Translations under genes and position numbers: made by a program | In this document: positions 34,724 through 42,654 of the stretch, piece by piece | Layout: every line of letters begins with the position of its first letter | Position numbering within the stretch: the stretch's first letter is position 1 | NCBI GenBank assembly: GCA_041906465.1 | Contig: JAYRJE010000002.1 | Coordinates: 248,001-312,000, forward strand | DNA: 64,000 nt | DNA from: Didemnitutus sp041906465 | GTDB taxonomy: Bacteria > Verrucomicrobiota > Verrucomicrobiia > Opitutales > Opitutaceae | Direction of reading: 5' to 3' | Notes under the pieces: model-generated | Told to the model about the DNA's origin: nothing | The model's database searches: none | What the model saw: only the letters and a program-made list of their open reading frames with translations

Positions 34724-36579
34724 TCCTTACGACGCCGGATCCGCGCCTGTTCACGGACTGGTCCGCCCAGCTGCCGTATCCGGCGGTGTCGCCGGCGTCG
34801 CCCGAGCTGCTGCGCCGCGAACTCGCCCAAGTCGGCGCGCGCGTCTGGATCAAGGACCTCGCCGATCCGCGCAGCGTCCTCGGCGCGCATCCCGACGTGA
34901 TCGTGATTGTGGTGGGCCAGGCGCAAAGTCTGCCCTTCGAGCAGGCGAAACTCGCCGGGGCCGGCCGTTTCTTTCTCACCTACGATGAAAGCCGCACGCT
35001 GCTGAAGGACACCCTGCGCACGGCGGCCGAGCTCGCCGAGAAAAACGCCATCATCCAGACGCTCCAGGCCCGCGGGACCCGCGCACCGTTCCCGGTGGCC
35101 CGCGAGACCACCCCGGCCGCCGCCGTCGACGACTTGAGTTTCGTGGAGGCGGCGATCGAGCACCTCGAAGACCGCGACCGCGTGCTGGAAGAGTTCCGCC
35201 GCGCCGCTCAATCGCTGCTCCAGGCCTCGCGCGTCAGCCTGTTCCTGCTCGAGGGCGAATCCTTCCGCTCGGACCGTTACGGCTGGACCTGCGCCACCGG
35301 CAGTCCGCTGCCGCAGTGCATGGAGGAGTTTCCCTGCGCGATCGACCTCGACGACTGGGTCGGTAACGCCGACCCCGCGGCCGAAAGTCACATCCGCCAG
35401 CAAATGCAGTCGTGGAGCGCACGCCTGCTCGTGCCCCTGTTCGAGTCCGGTCGCCTCGCCGGCTGGGCCGCCTACGGCCCGCGCGCGGATGGTCGCGCCT
35501 ACAACGCCGCTGATCGCTCCCGTGCCCTTGAGCTCGGCCGCCTGCTCGAGCGCTGTCTCGAAAAAGCGAGCCGTCTGCGCGCCCTGGCCGAGGCGGCGTT
35601 TCAGGAGAAACTGCGCGCCAAATATCTCGGCGGCGCCCGCATTCTCAGCCCCGGTGCGCCGGCCGACATTTCGCTTCCGCCCGAAATCCGCGCGCTCGCC
35701 GGCGAGGTGTTGCGCACGGGCCGCATCGCGCGGCTGGAGCCGAGTGCCACGGTGCGGTTCCGCGCCGAGGCCGGTCCGATCGCCGAGACCGGTGGCGTGT
35801 GGGTGCAGTGGGAGGACGCCACGCCGGAACTCGCCAATCGCGCCGCCGCGGCCGAACGCGAACGCCTGAAATACTGCCGCGAGTTCGGCCTGACGCTCTC
35901 GCACGAACTCGGCGGCCCGCTGGTCACGCTGACCACGTTCCTGCAGCTGGCGCAGCAAACCGGCTCCACCCCGGAGCTGCTCGGCGAATTCAACGCCCAG
36001 CTCGGGCGCGACGCCGAGAAGTTGAAGGGCCTCTCCCGCGTCCTGCACATGATGCAGGAGTTCATGGTGGGCGACGTGCGACGCATCGACCTCGGCGAAC
36101 TCGTGCGCGGCCTCGAGTTGCATGACGTGCTCCGCGTCAGCGCCAGCGAAATGTCACCGGCGCTCCATGCGAACGAGACGATGCTGCGCTTCGCGCTCCA
36201 ATCGATCTTTGATGCCGTCGTGCGCAATCGCGAGGCGGCGGACGGCCCGGTCAATGTCGCCGTGAAGCGCCGCGGCGAAGGCGAACACGAGACCGGTCTG
36301 ATCGTCCTTTCGGGCAAGAATCTCTACCTCGAAGGTTTCGTCGAAACGAGCAAGGGCCCGATGCCCGCGCATCCGTTGCTCCGCGTGTTCCTCGCGCGCG
36401 AAATCATCCGCTGGCACCACGGCATGCTGCAGGGCGGGCAGGGTCTGACCGGTTCGGAGGTGCAGATCGCATTGCGTTCGCGCCCGGCGCACACGACGCA
36501 CCCGTTTGCCTCGCTCCCCCCGGTGCGGCCGAACAGCGACGAGTCCACGCGGACGGACCGCACGAGCGTCACGCTCTGA
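34708..36579 (+). CDS. Pseudo-receiver/GAF protein with kinase-like H box but no ATP-binding motifs
   Basis: 623 residues. Residues 1-115 look like a receiver that has lost its Asp (VIVIVVGQAQSL at the acceptor strand); 145-300 is GAF-like; 385-450 is a dimerisation helix pair with His399 in LTLSHELGGPL. The C-terminal region has no DxGxG or GLGL and its N-box equivalent reads SIFDAVVRN, so it should not bind ATP. It may be a phosphotransfer partner of the kinase encoded just upstream, with a 16-bp gene overlap. The last about 35 residues are Ser/Thr/Arg-rich tail. Confidence 0.75.
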   Translation: MSAILILTTPDPRLFTDWSAQLPYPAVSPASPELLRRELAQVGARVWIKDLADPRSVLGAHPDVIVIVVGQAQSLPFEQAKLAGAGRFFLTYDESRTLLKDTLRTAAELAEKNAIIQTLQARGTRAPFPVARETTPAAAVDDLSFVEAAIEHLEDRDRVLEEFRRAAQSLLQASRVSLFLLEGESFRSDRYGWTCATGSPLPQCMEEFPCAIDLDDWVGNADPAAESHIRQQMQSWSARLLVPLFESGRLAGWAAYGPRADGRAYNAADRSRALELGRLLERCLEKASRLRALAEAAFQEKLRAKYLGGARILSPGAPADISLPPEIRALAGEVLRTGRIARLEPSATVRFRAEAGPIAETGGVWVQWEDATPELANRAAAAERERLKYCREFGLTLSHELGGPLVTLTTFLQLAQQTGSTPELLGEFNAQLGRDAEKLKGLSRVLHMMQEFMVGDVRRIDLGELVRGLELHDVLRVSASEMSPALHANETMLRFALQSIFDAVVRNREAADGPVNVAVKRRGEGEHETGLIVLSGKNLYLEGFVETSKGPMPAHPLLRVFLAREIIRWHHGMLQGGQGLTGSEVQIALRSRPAHTTHPFASLPPVRPNSDESTRTDRTSVTL

Positions 36580-36591
36580 TCTTTCCCGGCG

Positions 36592-37479
36592 ATGAGCGAT
36601 CCGGTGCTAGACCGCATTTCCGCCTGGGCGGAGCGCCGCGCGGATGTGTCGGCGCTGGTGCAGATCGGCTCGCGCGTGCAACCGGGCGGCGGCGCCGACC
36701 AATGGTCCGACTACGATTTCCAGCTCATCACGCGGCGGCCCGCGCTCTATCGCGCGGCGGCGACTTGGCGCGAGCTCGGTGACTCGTGGGTGGTCAGCAC
36801 GCAGCGGGTTTTCGGCGGTGCGGACAAGGTGACGCTGATCCTTCCGGGGGCGGTCGAAGTGGATTTCGTGATTCTCAAAACGGTCGAGCTGCGGGTCGTA
36901 TTCGGCGCGCTGCGTGCGCCCGGTCTGGCGCCGCTCTGGCCGCCACCGCTCAAATTCGGTGTGCGCGACCTGAAAATCGTCGCCTGTCCCGGGTGGCGGA
37001 TCATCAAGGGCGGCCCCGCGTGGGAACGCCGCTACGCCCGCCTGGGCCAGGTGCTCCCGTGGCCGCGCCTGAGCGAAGGCGAATTCCACGAAGTCTGTGC
37101 GGCGTTCTGGGCCGCGGCGGTGTGGACGGCGAAAAAGGTGGCGCGCGGCGAACTGCGCGCAGCGCAGCGCCATTTTCACGTTTCCTTGACGGAGCTGCTC
37201 TGGCGCCTGCTCGAGGAGGAGGCGCGCGATCAATCGCGTCCGGCCCGGCCGGAAGCGCGGCGCGCGGAGCGCTGGCTGCCGCCGGAGCGGGTGGGGCAGA
37301 CGGGCTTTGCCACCGCGGCCGAAGGCGAGGTGCTGCGACGGGCGCTGGCGGAAGCCGCTGTCGCCTTTGATGCGGTGGCCGCGGCGCTGGCGGGGCAACG
37401 CGGCTGGGTCTATCGGGACTTTTCCGCGGTCCGCCTCTGGCTGAACGAGCAAACCCCAGGCGCGGGTGATCGCCTCTGA
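36592..37479 (+). CDS. Nucleotidyltransferase of the aminoglycoside 6-adenylyltransferase fold
   Basis: 295 residues. GSRVQPGGGADQWSDYDF gives the GS and DxD nucleotidyltransferase motifs, with a third acidic residue in VEVDFVI. The C-terminal helical half fits the ANT(6)/AadK-type family. Members adenylylate streptomycin, but many chromosomal relatives have no known substrate, so resistance should not be assumed. It starts 12 bp after the pseudokinase gene and is followed by another REC/kinase gene. Confidence 0.72.
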   Translation: MSDPVLDRISAWAERRADVSALVQIGSRVQPGGGADQWSDYDFQLITRRPALYRAAATWRELGDSWVVSTQRVFGGADKVTLILPGAVEVDFVILKTVELRVVFGALRAPGLAPLWPPPLKFGVRDLKIVACPGWRIIKGGPAWERRYARLGQVLPWPRLSEGEFHEVCAAFWAAAVWTAKKVARGELRAAQRHFHVSLTELLWRLLEEEARDQSRPARPEARRAERWLPPERVGQTGFATAAEGEVLRRALAEAAVAFDAVAAALAGQRGWVYRDFSAVRLWLNEQTPGAGDRL

Positions 37480-37589
37480 CCGAGTTCAATCTTGCCACCG
37501 CGGAGACGACGCGGATTCTCACCGCAGCATCATGCCGCGGCTTTTCTCCACCGCCCGCGTCCTGTTTCGCTGCCGAAGATTCGCGTAAC

Positions 37590-38867
37590 ATGACCACTGC
37601 TCTCGCTCCTGCGCCCACTGCGGCGACTGTCACGCTGCCGACCTTGCTCATCGTCGATGACGAGGAGGGCCCACGCCACTCCCTGCGCATGGTATTCAAA
37701 CAGGACTTCAGCGTCCAAGCCGTCGACAACGGCGACCGGGCGCTCGAGTTCGCGAAGAAAAACGCGGTGCAGATTGCGATTCTCGACATCCGCATGGCGG
37801 GCAAGTCGGGCATCGATGTGCTCCGCGGCCTCAAGGCCATCGATCCGCACATCGAGGTCATCATGCTGACGGCCTATGAGACGATCGAGACCGCGCGCCA
37901 GGCGCTGCGGCTCGGTGCGTGCGACTATCTCAGCAAGCCGTTCGACCTTTCCACGATTCGGGAGGCCGTCACGCGCGCGCTGCACCTGCGCCGCATTTCC
38001 GAAACGGTCTCCTCCACCTCGGAGCGCCTGAAGGCCCTCAGCGAACAGCTCAACGACGCCTCCGTGAAGGAGGAGATGGCGCGCACCACGACGGAGATCT
38101 ACGCCGGCGCGCTGCACGACATCAACAACCCGCTCACCGTCATCACGGGCTACGTCGAGCTCCTCCGCCACAAACTCGACAGCGTCGGCTCGCTCTATGG
38201 CGCCGATCTCCAGTCGGTGCGCGACGACGTGAACCTCCTCGCGAAACAAGTGAACACCTGCGCCGCCATCACGCGCCGCTACCTGCGTTTCGTGAACAAA
38301 CGCAGCGCGCAGGCACCGGAAGTTTCCGTCAATCAGGTGATCGACGATGTGCACACGCTGATGCGCAATCACCCGAGCCTGCGCGGCGGCAAGCTCGCGG
38401 CGAAGCACCTCGATCGCGACACCTGCGCGCAGATCGGCGGCACCGAGCTCATCCAGATTCTCCTCAATCTCGCGGTGAACGCGTTCCAGAGCAGCGAACG
38501 TCCGCAGACCGTCTGGATCGCGGCCGAGCGTTACGAGGAGTCGCTGCCGATCGAGAATTTCCGCGACACGCCGGAGGAGCGTTTCATCAACCTGGAGTCC
38601 TTCTCGAATCAGACGCCGCTCGTGGCGCTCTCCGTGCTCGATCAGGGCCCGGGCATTCAGCAGGACGTGCTGTCGCGCATCTTCGAGCCGTATTTCACCA
38701 CGAAAGCGCAGACCGGCACCGGTCTGGGCCTCGCGATCGTGACGCGCCTCGTGCGCCATCACAACGGGCTCATCCACGTGAAGACGAAGCTCGGCGAGGG
38801 CACGCGCTTCACGATCTACCTGCCCGCGAAGGAACCGGGCAACTCGGCCAATCCGTTCGGTCAGTAA
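37590..38867 (+). CDS. Receiver-histidine kinase fusion protein (soluble)
   Basis: 425 residues. The receiver (18-135) has DDEE at 23-26, acceptor Asp66 (ILDIRMAGKSG) and Lys in YLSKPF. A coiled linker leads to the kinase: H box GALHDINNPLTV with His176, N box (ILLNLAVNAFQ), DQGPG and GTGLGLAI. There is no membrane segment. A receiver at the front suggests it is controlled by another kinase, for example one encoded nearby. Single gene with its own 110-bp upstream gap. Confidence 0.9.
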   Translation: MTTALAPAPTAATVTLPTLLIVDDEEGPRHSLRMVFKQDFSVQAVDNGDRALEFAKKNAVQIAILDIRMAGKSGIDVLRGLKAIDPHIEVIMLTAYETIETARQALRLGACDYLSKPFDLSTIREAVTRALHLRRISETVSSTSERLKALSEQLNDASVKEEMARTTTEIYAGALHDINNPLTVITGYVELLRHKLDSVGSLYGADLQSVRDDVNLLAKQVNTCAAITRRYLRFVNKRSAQAPEVSVNQVIDDVHTLMRNHPSLRGGKLAAKHLDRDTCAQIGGTELIQILLNLAVNAFQSSERPQTVWIAAERYEESLPIENFRDTPEERFINLESFSNQTPLVALSVLDQGPGIQQDVLSRIFEPYFTTKAQTGTGLGLAIVTRLVRHHNGLIHVKTKLGEGTRFTIYLPAKEPGNSANPFGQ

Positions 38868-38890
38868 GCGGGGCCGGTGGGAAGATGGGG

Positions 38891-38908
38891 CGCGTTGATC
38901 TCAACGCG
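38891..38908 (+). terminator. Possible terminator hairpin after the REC-kinase gene
   Basis: A perfect 8-bp palindrome CGCGTTGA/TCAACGCG with a 2-nt loop, 24 bp after the stop. No T run follows, so it may only be a processing or stability hairpin. Confidence 0.3.
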
Positions 38909-39027
38909 TTCACGCAGCCCGCCGCAGGCGCGGAGATCCCGGCGCCCGGTAGCTGCGTTCGAGCGCCGCGACAACGGGGCCCACTCCCACGCTTGCCCGC
39001 TCTCCGCCTCATGGCTTCACTGCGCGT

Positions 39028-40335
39028 GTGATCGAAATTCTCATCGCGTTCATCGCTGCGGGCCTGGCGGGTGGCCTCGGCTGGTTCATCGCCCATTCGC
39101 GTGCCGCGGCCATTGCCGAACGCGCGCGGCTCATGGAGGCCGATCTCCTTGTCGTCCGCGCGCGCCTCGCCGAGATCGAAAGTCAAAAATCGAGAATCGA
39201 GAACGACCTCGCCGCCGAACGTGCCGCGGCCGCCGAGAAAATCGCCGCGCTCACCGACGCCCACGCCCGACTCACCGCCGAGTTCAAGGCCCTTTCCGCT
39301 GACGCGCTGAGCAAGAACACCGACGAGTTCCTCAAGCTCGCCCGCGAGTCCTTCGGCAAACTCCAGCAGCAGTCCGCCAGCGAACTCGAAAAACGCCAGC
39401 AAGCGATCGATTCGCTCGTGAAGCCGCTCAAGGAGTCGCTCGAAAAGGTGGACGCCAAGATTGGCGAAATCGAGAAGGCGCGTGCCAGCGCTTACGGCGC
39501 GCTCTCCGAGCAGCTCAAGTCGCTCACCACGTCGCAGACGCAGCTTCAAGCCGAGGCCGCGAAACTCTCCACCGCCCTGCGCTCGACGACGACCGCCGGC
39601 ACGTGGGGCGAGTTGCAACTGCGCCGCGTCGTCGAGATGTCGGGCATGACCGCCTACTGCGACTTCGTCGAACAGCAGAGCGTTAGTGATGCCAACGGAC
39701 GCTTCCGCGCCGACTTGGTGGTGCGCCTGCCCGGCGGCCAGCAGATCGTCGTCGACGCCAAGGCGCCGAACGACGCCTATCGCGAAGCCGCCAGCACGCC
39801 GGATGAGAGCGTGCGCGCCGCCAAGCTCGCCGAGCACGCCGCGAAAGTTCGCAGCCACATCGACGCGCTTGGCGCGAAGAATTACTGGGAGCAATTCCAG
39901 CCCTCGCCGGAGTTCGTCGTGCTCTTCCTGCCGGGCGACCAGTTTCTCTCGGGCGCGCTGCAGGCCGACGCCACGCTCATCGATCGGGCCATTGCGAAAA
40001 AGGTTCTTCTCGCCACGCCCGCCACGCTCATCGCGTTGCTCAAAGCCACGGCCTACGGCTGGCGGCAGGAAGCGGTCTCGAAGAACGCCGAGGACATCGC
40101 CGCGCTCGGTCGCGCGCTCTACGACCGCATTTCCAACTTCGCCGACAATCTCGACAAGGTCGGTCGCGGCCTCGACTCCGCGAGCAAGGCCTACAACGCC
40201 GCCGTCGGTTCGTTCGAACAGACGCTGCTCCCGGGCGCGCGGAAGTTCGAGGAGCTCGGTGCGAAAGGCGTGAAGCAACTCGAGACACCTGCCGCGGCCG
40301 AACTCCAGCCGCGCGACGTTCTCAAACGCACATGA
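39028..40335 (+). CDS. rmuC: DNA recombination protein RmuC
   Basis: 435 residues. An N-terminal membrane helix (2-22) and a long coiled coil (25-190) are followed by the RmuC nuclease-like domain: TWGELQLRRVVEMSGM, QIVVDAKAPNDAY, FVVLFLPGDQFLSGAL, then ATPATLIALLKATAYGW. RmuC limits inversions at short inverted repeats in E. coli, which is of interest in a genome this rich in inverted repeats. The start codon is GTG. The segment SQKSRIEN in the coiled coil resembles the translated repeat in the DUF58 gene. Its end overlaps the next gene by 4 bp. Confidence 0.92.
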   Translation: MIEILIAFIAAGLAGGLGWFIAHSRAAAIAERARLMEADLLVVRARLAEIESQKSRIENDLAAERAAAAEKIAALTDAHARLTAEFKALSADALSKNTDEFLKLARESFGKLQQQSASELEKRQQAIDSLVKPLKESLEKVDAKIGEIEKARASAYGALSEQLKSLTTSQTQLQAEAAKLSTALRSTTTAGTWGELQLRRVVEMSGMTAYCDFVEQQSVSDANGRFRADLVVRLPGGQQIVVDAKAPNDAYREAASTPDESVRAAKLAEHAAKVRSHIDALGAKNYWEQFQPSPEFVVLFLPGDQFLSGALQADATLIDRAIAKKVLLATPATLIALLKATAYGWRQEAVSKNAEDIAALGRALYDRISNFADNLDKVGRGLDSASKAYNAAVGSFEQTLLPGARKFEELGAKGVKQLETPAAAELQPRDVLKRT

Positions 40336-40685
40336 ATCAATCCCTCGAAGGCCGTTGGCGGCCGCTCTACGCCGAACTCGATGGCGAACAGGCGCCGCAA
40401 GAGGTGCTCCAGCAAACTGAACTCGAACTCGCCGCCGGCATCTACACGGTGCGCTTCGGCGGCGTGGCGTCCGACACCGGCTCTTTCGTCGTCGAAACGG
40501 AATCGAGTCATTACCTCACGTTGCATGGCGCCATCGGCCCGAACGCCGGCCGCACGATCCCATGCCTGTTCAAGTTCATCGACGACACGTTGATGATCTG
40601 CTTCGGCCTCGGCGGCGCGCGGCCGAAAAATTTCCGCACCGCATCCGGGACGCAGCTTTACCTCGTCACGTATTCCCGGCGATAG
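40332..40685 (+). CDS. TIGR03067 domain protein
   Basis: 117 residues that match the TIGR03067 pattern: LEGRWRPLYAELDGEQAP at the start, a beta-barrel core, AGRTIPCLFKFIDDTLMICFG and a closing LYLVTYSR. The family is lipocalin-like, abundant in Planctomycetes and Verrucomicrobia, and of unknown function. Most members are secreted; this one has no signal peptide. ATGA overlap with rmuC; its 3' end overlaps the convergent membrane gene by 20 bp. Confidence 0.85.
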   Translation: MNQSLEGRWRPLYAELDGEQAPQEVLQQTELELAAGIYTVRFGGVASDTGSFVVETESSHYLTLHGAIGPNAGRTIPCLFKFIDDTLMICFGLGGARPKNFRTASGTQLYLVTYSRR

Positions 40686-41193
40686 GCCGTCGCTGCCGCA
40701 GCCGCCAGAGGCAGCCCGCGACGGTTGCGAGCCCGCACGCTCCGAGCGCGGCGAGCACCGGCCATACGAGGTGCGGATTCGTGCGCGCCTTGCTCGCGGC
40801 GAGCAGCGGCAAAATCAGATACCACGCTCCGGCCAGCAGCCCGAGCCACGTCATCCAGCGCGGCGCGCCGCGTGCCCAGAAGCTGAGCGACCAGCCGGCC
40901 ATCAACGGCAATCCGAGCAGCGCCCAAGAGAACGAACGGCCGGTCGCCCCGCCCACGCCGCCGAGTGCAGTCATTCCCCAGATCGCGGCAAAGCCGGCGA
41001 GGGCCAGCCCCAGGTTGAGGCCGCGAGTTTTCCTCACCTCGGGTTCGCACGGTGCGACCATCGCGGCCGCCGCGAGCAGCGCCGTGCCGGTCAGCACCAG
41101 GATGGAACCCTCCAGCGGATCGATGCCGCCGATCAGCACCGCCAGGCCACCGGCGATGCTCAGAACCTGAATCCACTTTTCGCGCGCTGTCAT
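40666..41193 (-). CDS. Five-helix membrane protein of unknown function
   Basis: 175 residues made almost entirely of hydrophobic segments (about 10-25, 30-45, 58-80, 88-118 and 133-155) with short loops. No family is recognised. The start at ATG 41193 gives the first helix a short basic N-terminus (MTAREK). It lies alone between two plus-strand genes. Confidence 0.6.
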   Translation of the reverse strand: MTAREKWIQVLSIAGGLAVLIGGIDPLEGSILVLTGTALLAAAAMVAPCEPEVRKTRGLNLGLALAGFAAIWGMTALGGVGGATGRSFSWALLGLPLMAGWSLSFWARGAPRWMTWLGLLAGAWYLILPLLAASKARTNPHLVWPVLAALGACGLATVAGCLWRLRQRRPIAGNT

Positions 41194-41308
41194 CGTGGCG
41201 GATATTCTACGCCTGAATCGGTCATCACACCCACGGCAATCTTTGCGCAGTGCAGGCTGATGGGATTTTGCTTTTGCGCGCATTTCCTCAATCTGCCGCC
41301 ATCAAGTC

Positions 41309-42139
41309 ATGCTCCGCGTCTCCGGCCTTTTCATTTATCCCGTGAAATCGTGTCGCGGGCTCTCGGTGGCTTCGGCCGAAGTCGATGCGCTGGGCGTGGT
41401 TGGCGACCGCCGTTTCCTCGTGGTGGACGAGACCGGCAAATTTCTCACGCAGCGCACGCACGCCCGCATGGCGCTTATCGCGACCGCGCTCGATGCGGAG
41501 CGCCTGACCTTGTCGGCGGAGGGTGCCGGCGCTGTTTCCGTGGCGCGCGCGCCGGACCCGACCGCGCCGCTGCGCCGCGTGACCGTGTGGAAACACAGCG
41601 GCCTGCAGGCGGAGGGCTGCGGCGCGGAGGTGGCGCAGTGGCTGAGCGATTTTCTCCACGCGAGACTCGCGCTCGTGCGCATCGGCTCGGCGTTCGAGCG
41701 CAACGTGCTCAAGAAAGCTGGCCGCCCCGGTGATTGCCTCAGCTTTGCCGACGGTTCGCCCTTGCTCGTGACCGGCGAAGCATCCCTCGCCGATCTGAAT
41801 GATCGCATTCGCGAGCGTGGCGGCGATCCGGTGCCGATGGATCGCTTCCGCCCCAACGTGGTCGTGAGCGGCGCTGCGCCGTTCGCCGAGGACGAGTGGC
41901 CGCGCGTGCGCATCGGCGCTGTGGTGCTGCGGGCCGCCGGCAAGAGCGATCGCTGCATTGTCACCACGACGGACCAGCTCACTGGCGAGCGCGGCAAGGA
42001 GCCGCTGCGCACGCTGGCGACGTTCCGGCGCGATCCGCTTGAGCCCGCCTCCGTTTATTTCGGGGCGAATTTCATCAACGAATCCAAGCGCGGCACTTTG
42101 CGCGTGGGCAGCGAGGTCGTTGTCGACCCCGGGTCATGA
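41309..42139 (+). CDS. MOSC domain protein (YcbX/mARC-like)
   Basis: 276 residues. The N-terminal MOSC_N barrel starts VSGLFIYPVKSCRGLSV. The MOSC core has DRFRPNVVVSG, then DRCIVTTTDQ with the cysteine expected to ligate molybdenum. YcbX-type proteins use a molybdenum cofactor to reduce N-hydroxylated bases and similar compounds. No electron-transfer 2Fe-2S domain is fused at the C-terminus, so a separate partner would be required. ATGA overlap with the small membrane gene behind it. Confidence 0.85.
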   Translation: MLRVSGLFIYPVKSCRGLSVASAEVDALGVVGDRRFLVVDETGKFLTQRTHARMALIATALDAERLTLSAEGAGAVSVARAPDPTAPLRRVTVWKHSGLQAEGCGAEVAQWLSDFLHARLALVRIGSAFERNVLKKAGRPGDCLSFADGSPLLVTGEASLADLNDRIRERGGDPVPMDRFRPNVVVSGAAPFAEDEWPRVRIGAVVLRAAGKSDRCIVTTTDQLTGERGKEPLRTLATFRRDPLEPASVYFGANFINESKRGTLRVGSEVVVDPGS

Positions 42140-42420
42140 GCGCCGACGGAGCAACGTTCCTCACGCGCGACGTGCTGCTCGCCGTCGGGTTCACACTGCT
42201 CGTCGCGGGTGTCGTCCTGCGGGGATTCGCCCGCTCCGCCCGCCGCTCGCTTGCGTGGCGCCGCCAGCACGAGTTGCACGTGCGCGGAATCGGGTCGCCG
42301 CCGCGCGCGTTGGACGAGGCCATCCGCACGACTCATCTCGAGCGCAACGTGGGGCGCTACACGGTGGTCTGCCTCGTGCTCGGATCGCTGGTCATTGTCG
42401 CGGCTTTTTTCCGCGCCTAG
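42136..42420 (+). CDS. Small two-helix membrane protein
   Basis: 94 residues with a helix at 12-30, a basic middle (RRSLAWRRQHELHVRG) and a second helix at 75-92. Unknown family. The overlap with the MOSC gene (ATGA) is the best evidence that it is translated. Confidence 0.6.
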   Translation: MSADGATFLTRDVLLAVGFTLLVAGVVLRGFARSARRSLAWRRQHELHVRGIGSPPRALDEAIRTTHLERNVGRYTVVCLVLGSLVIVAAFFRA

Positions 42421-42483
42421 AGGATGCCGTCACTCGCGCCCGTTGTTGGCGCGGAGTCGGTTGAGTTTGATGGACGAAATTTC

Positions 42484-42516
42484 GCTGGGTCCGGGTGCAA
42501 CATTTTCACACCCAGC
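42484..42516 (+). terminator. Stem-loop between the MOSC unit and the methylmalonyl island
   Basis: Arms GCTGGGT (42484) and ACCCAGC (42510) with GTG/CAC pairing further in. It could end the MOSC transcript. A second small hairpin (GTGCG/CGCAC) follows near 42541. No cobalamin-riboswitch consensus was recognised in the 234-bp leader of the B12-dependent mutase operon. Confidence 0.35.
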
Positions 42517-42654
42517 TTAATACACTCGGACGGCAAAGCGTGCGCGGAAACGCACAACGGGCGACGAGGTAAGCAGGCGCTTCGGCCCTATTCTTCGCGC
42601 CATGGAAAAGGCGTCTGTTGGTAAGAACCCCAAAGTAACGGAGACGAAACGCTG

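Noticed and set aside
36592..37479. Antibiotic resistance gene
   Set aside because: The fold matches aminoglycoside 6-adenylyltransferases, but chromosomal relatives have unknown substrates and no mobile context is seen.
42421..42654. Possible cobalamin riboswitch ahead of the mutase island
   Set aside because: Two hairpins are present, but none of the conserved B12-box sequence or the expected multi-helix core was recognised.
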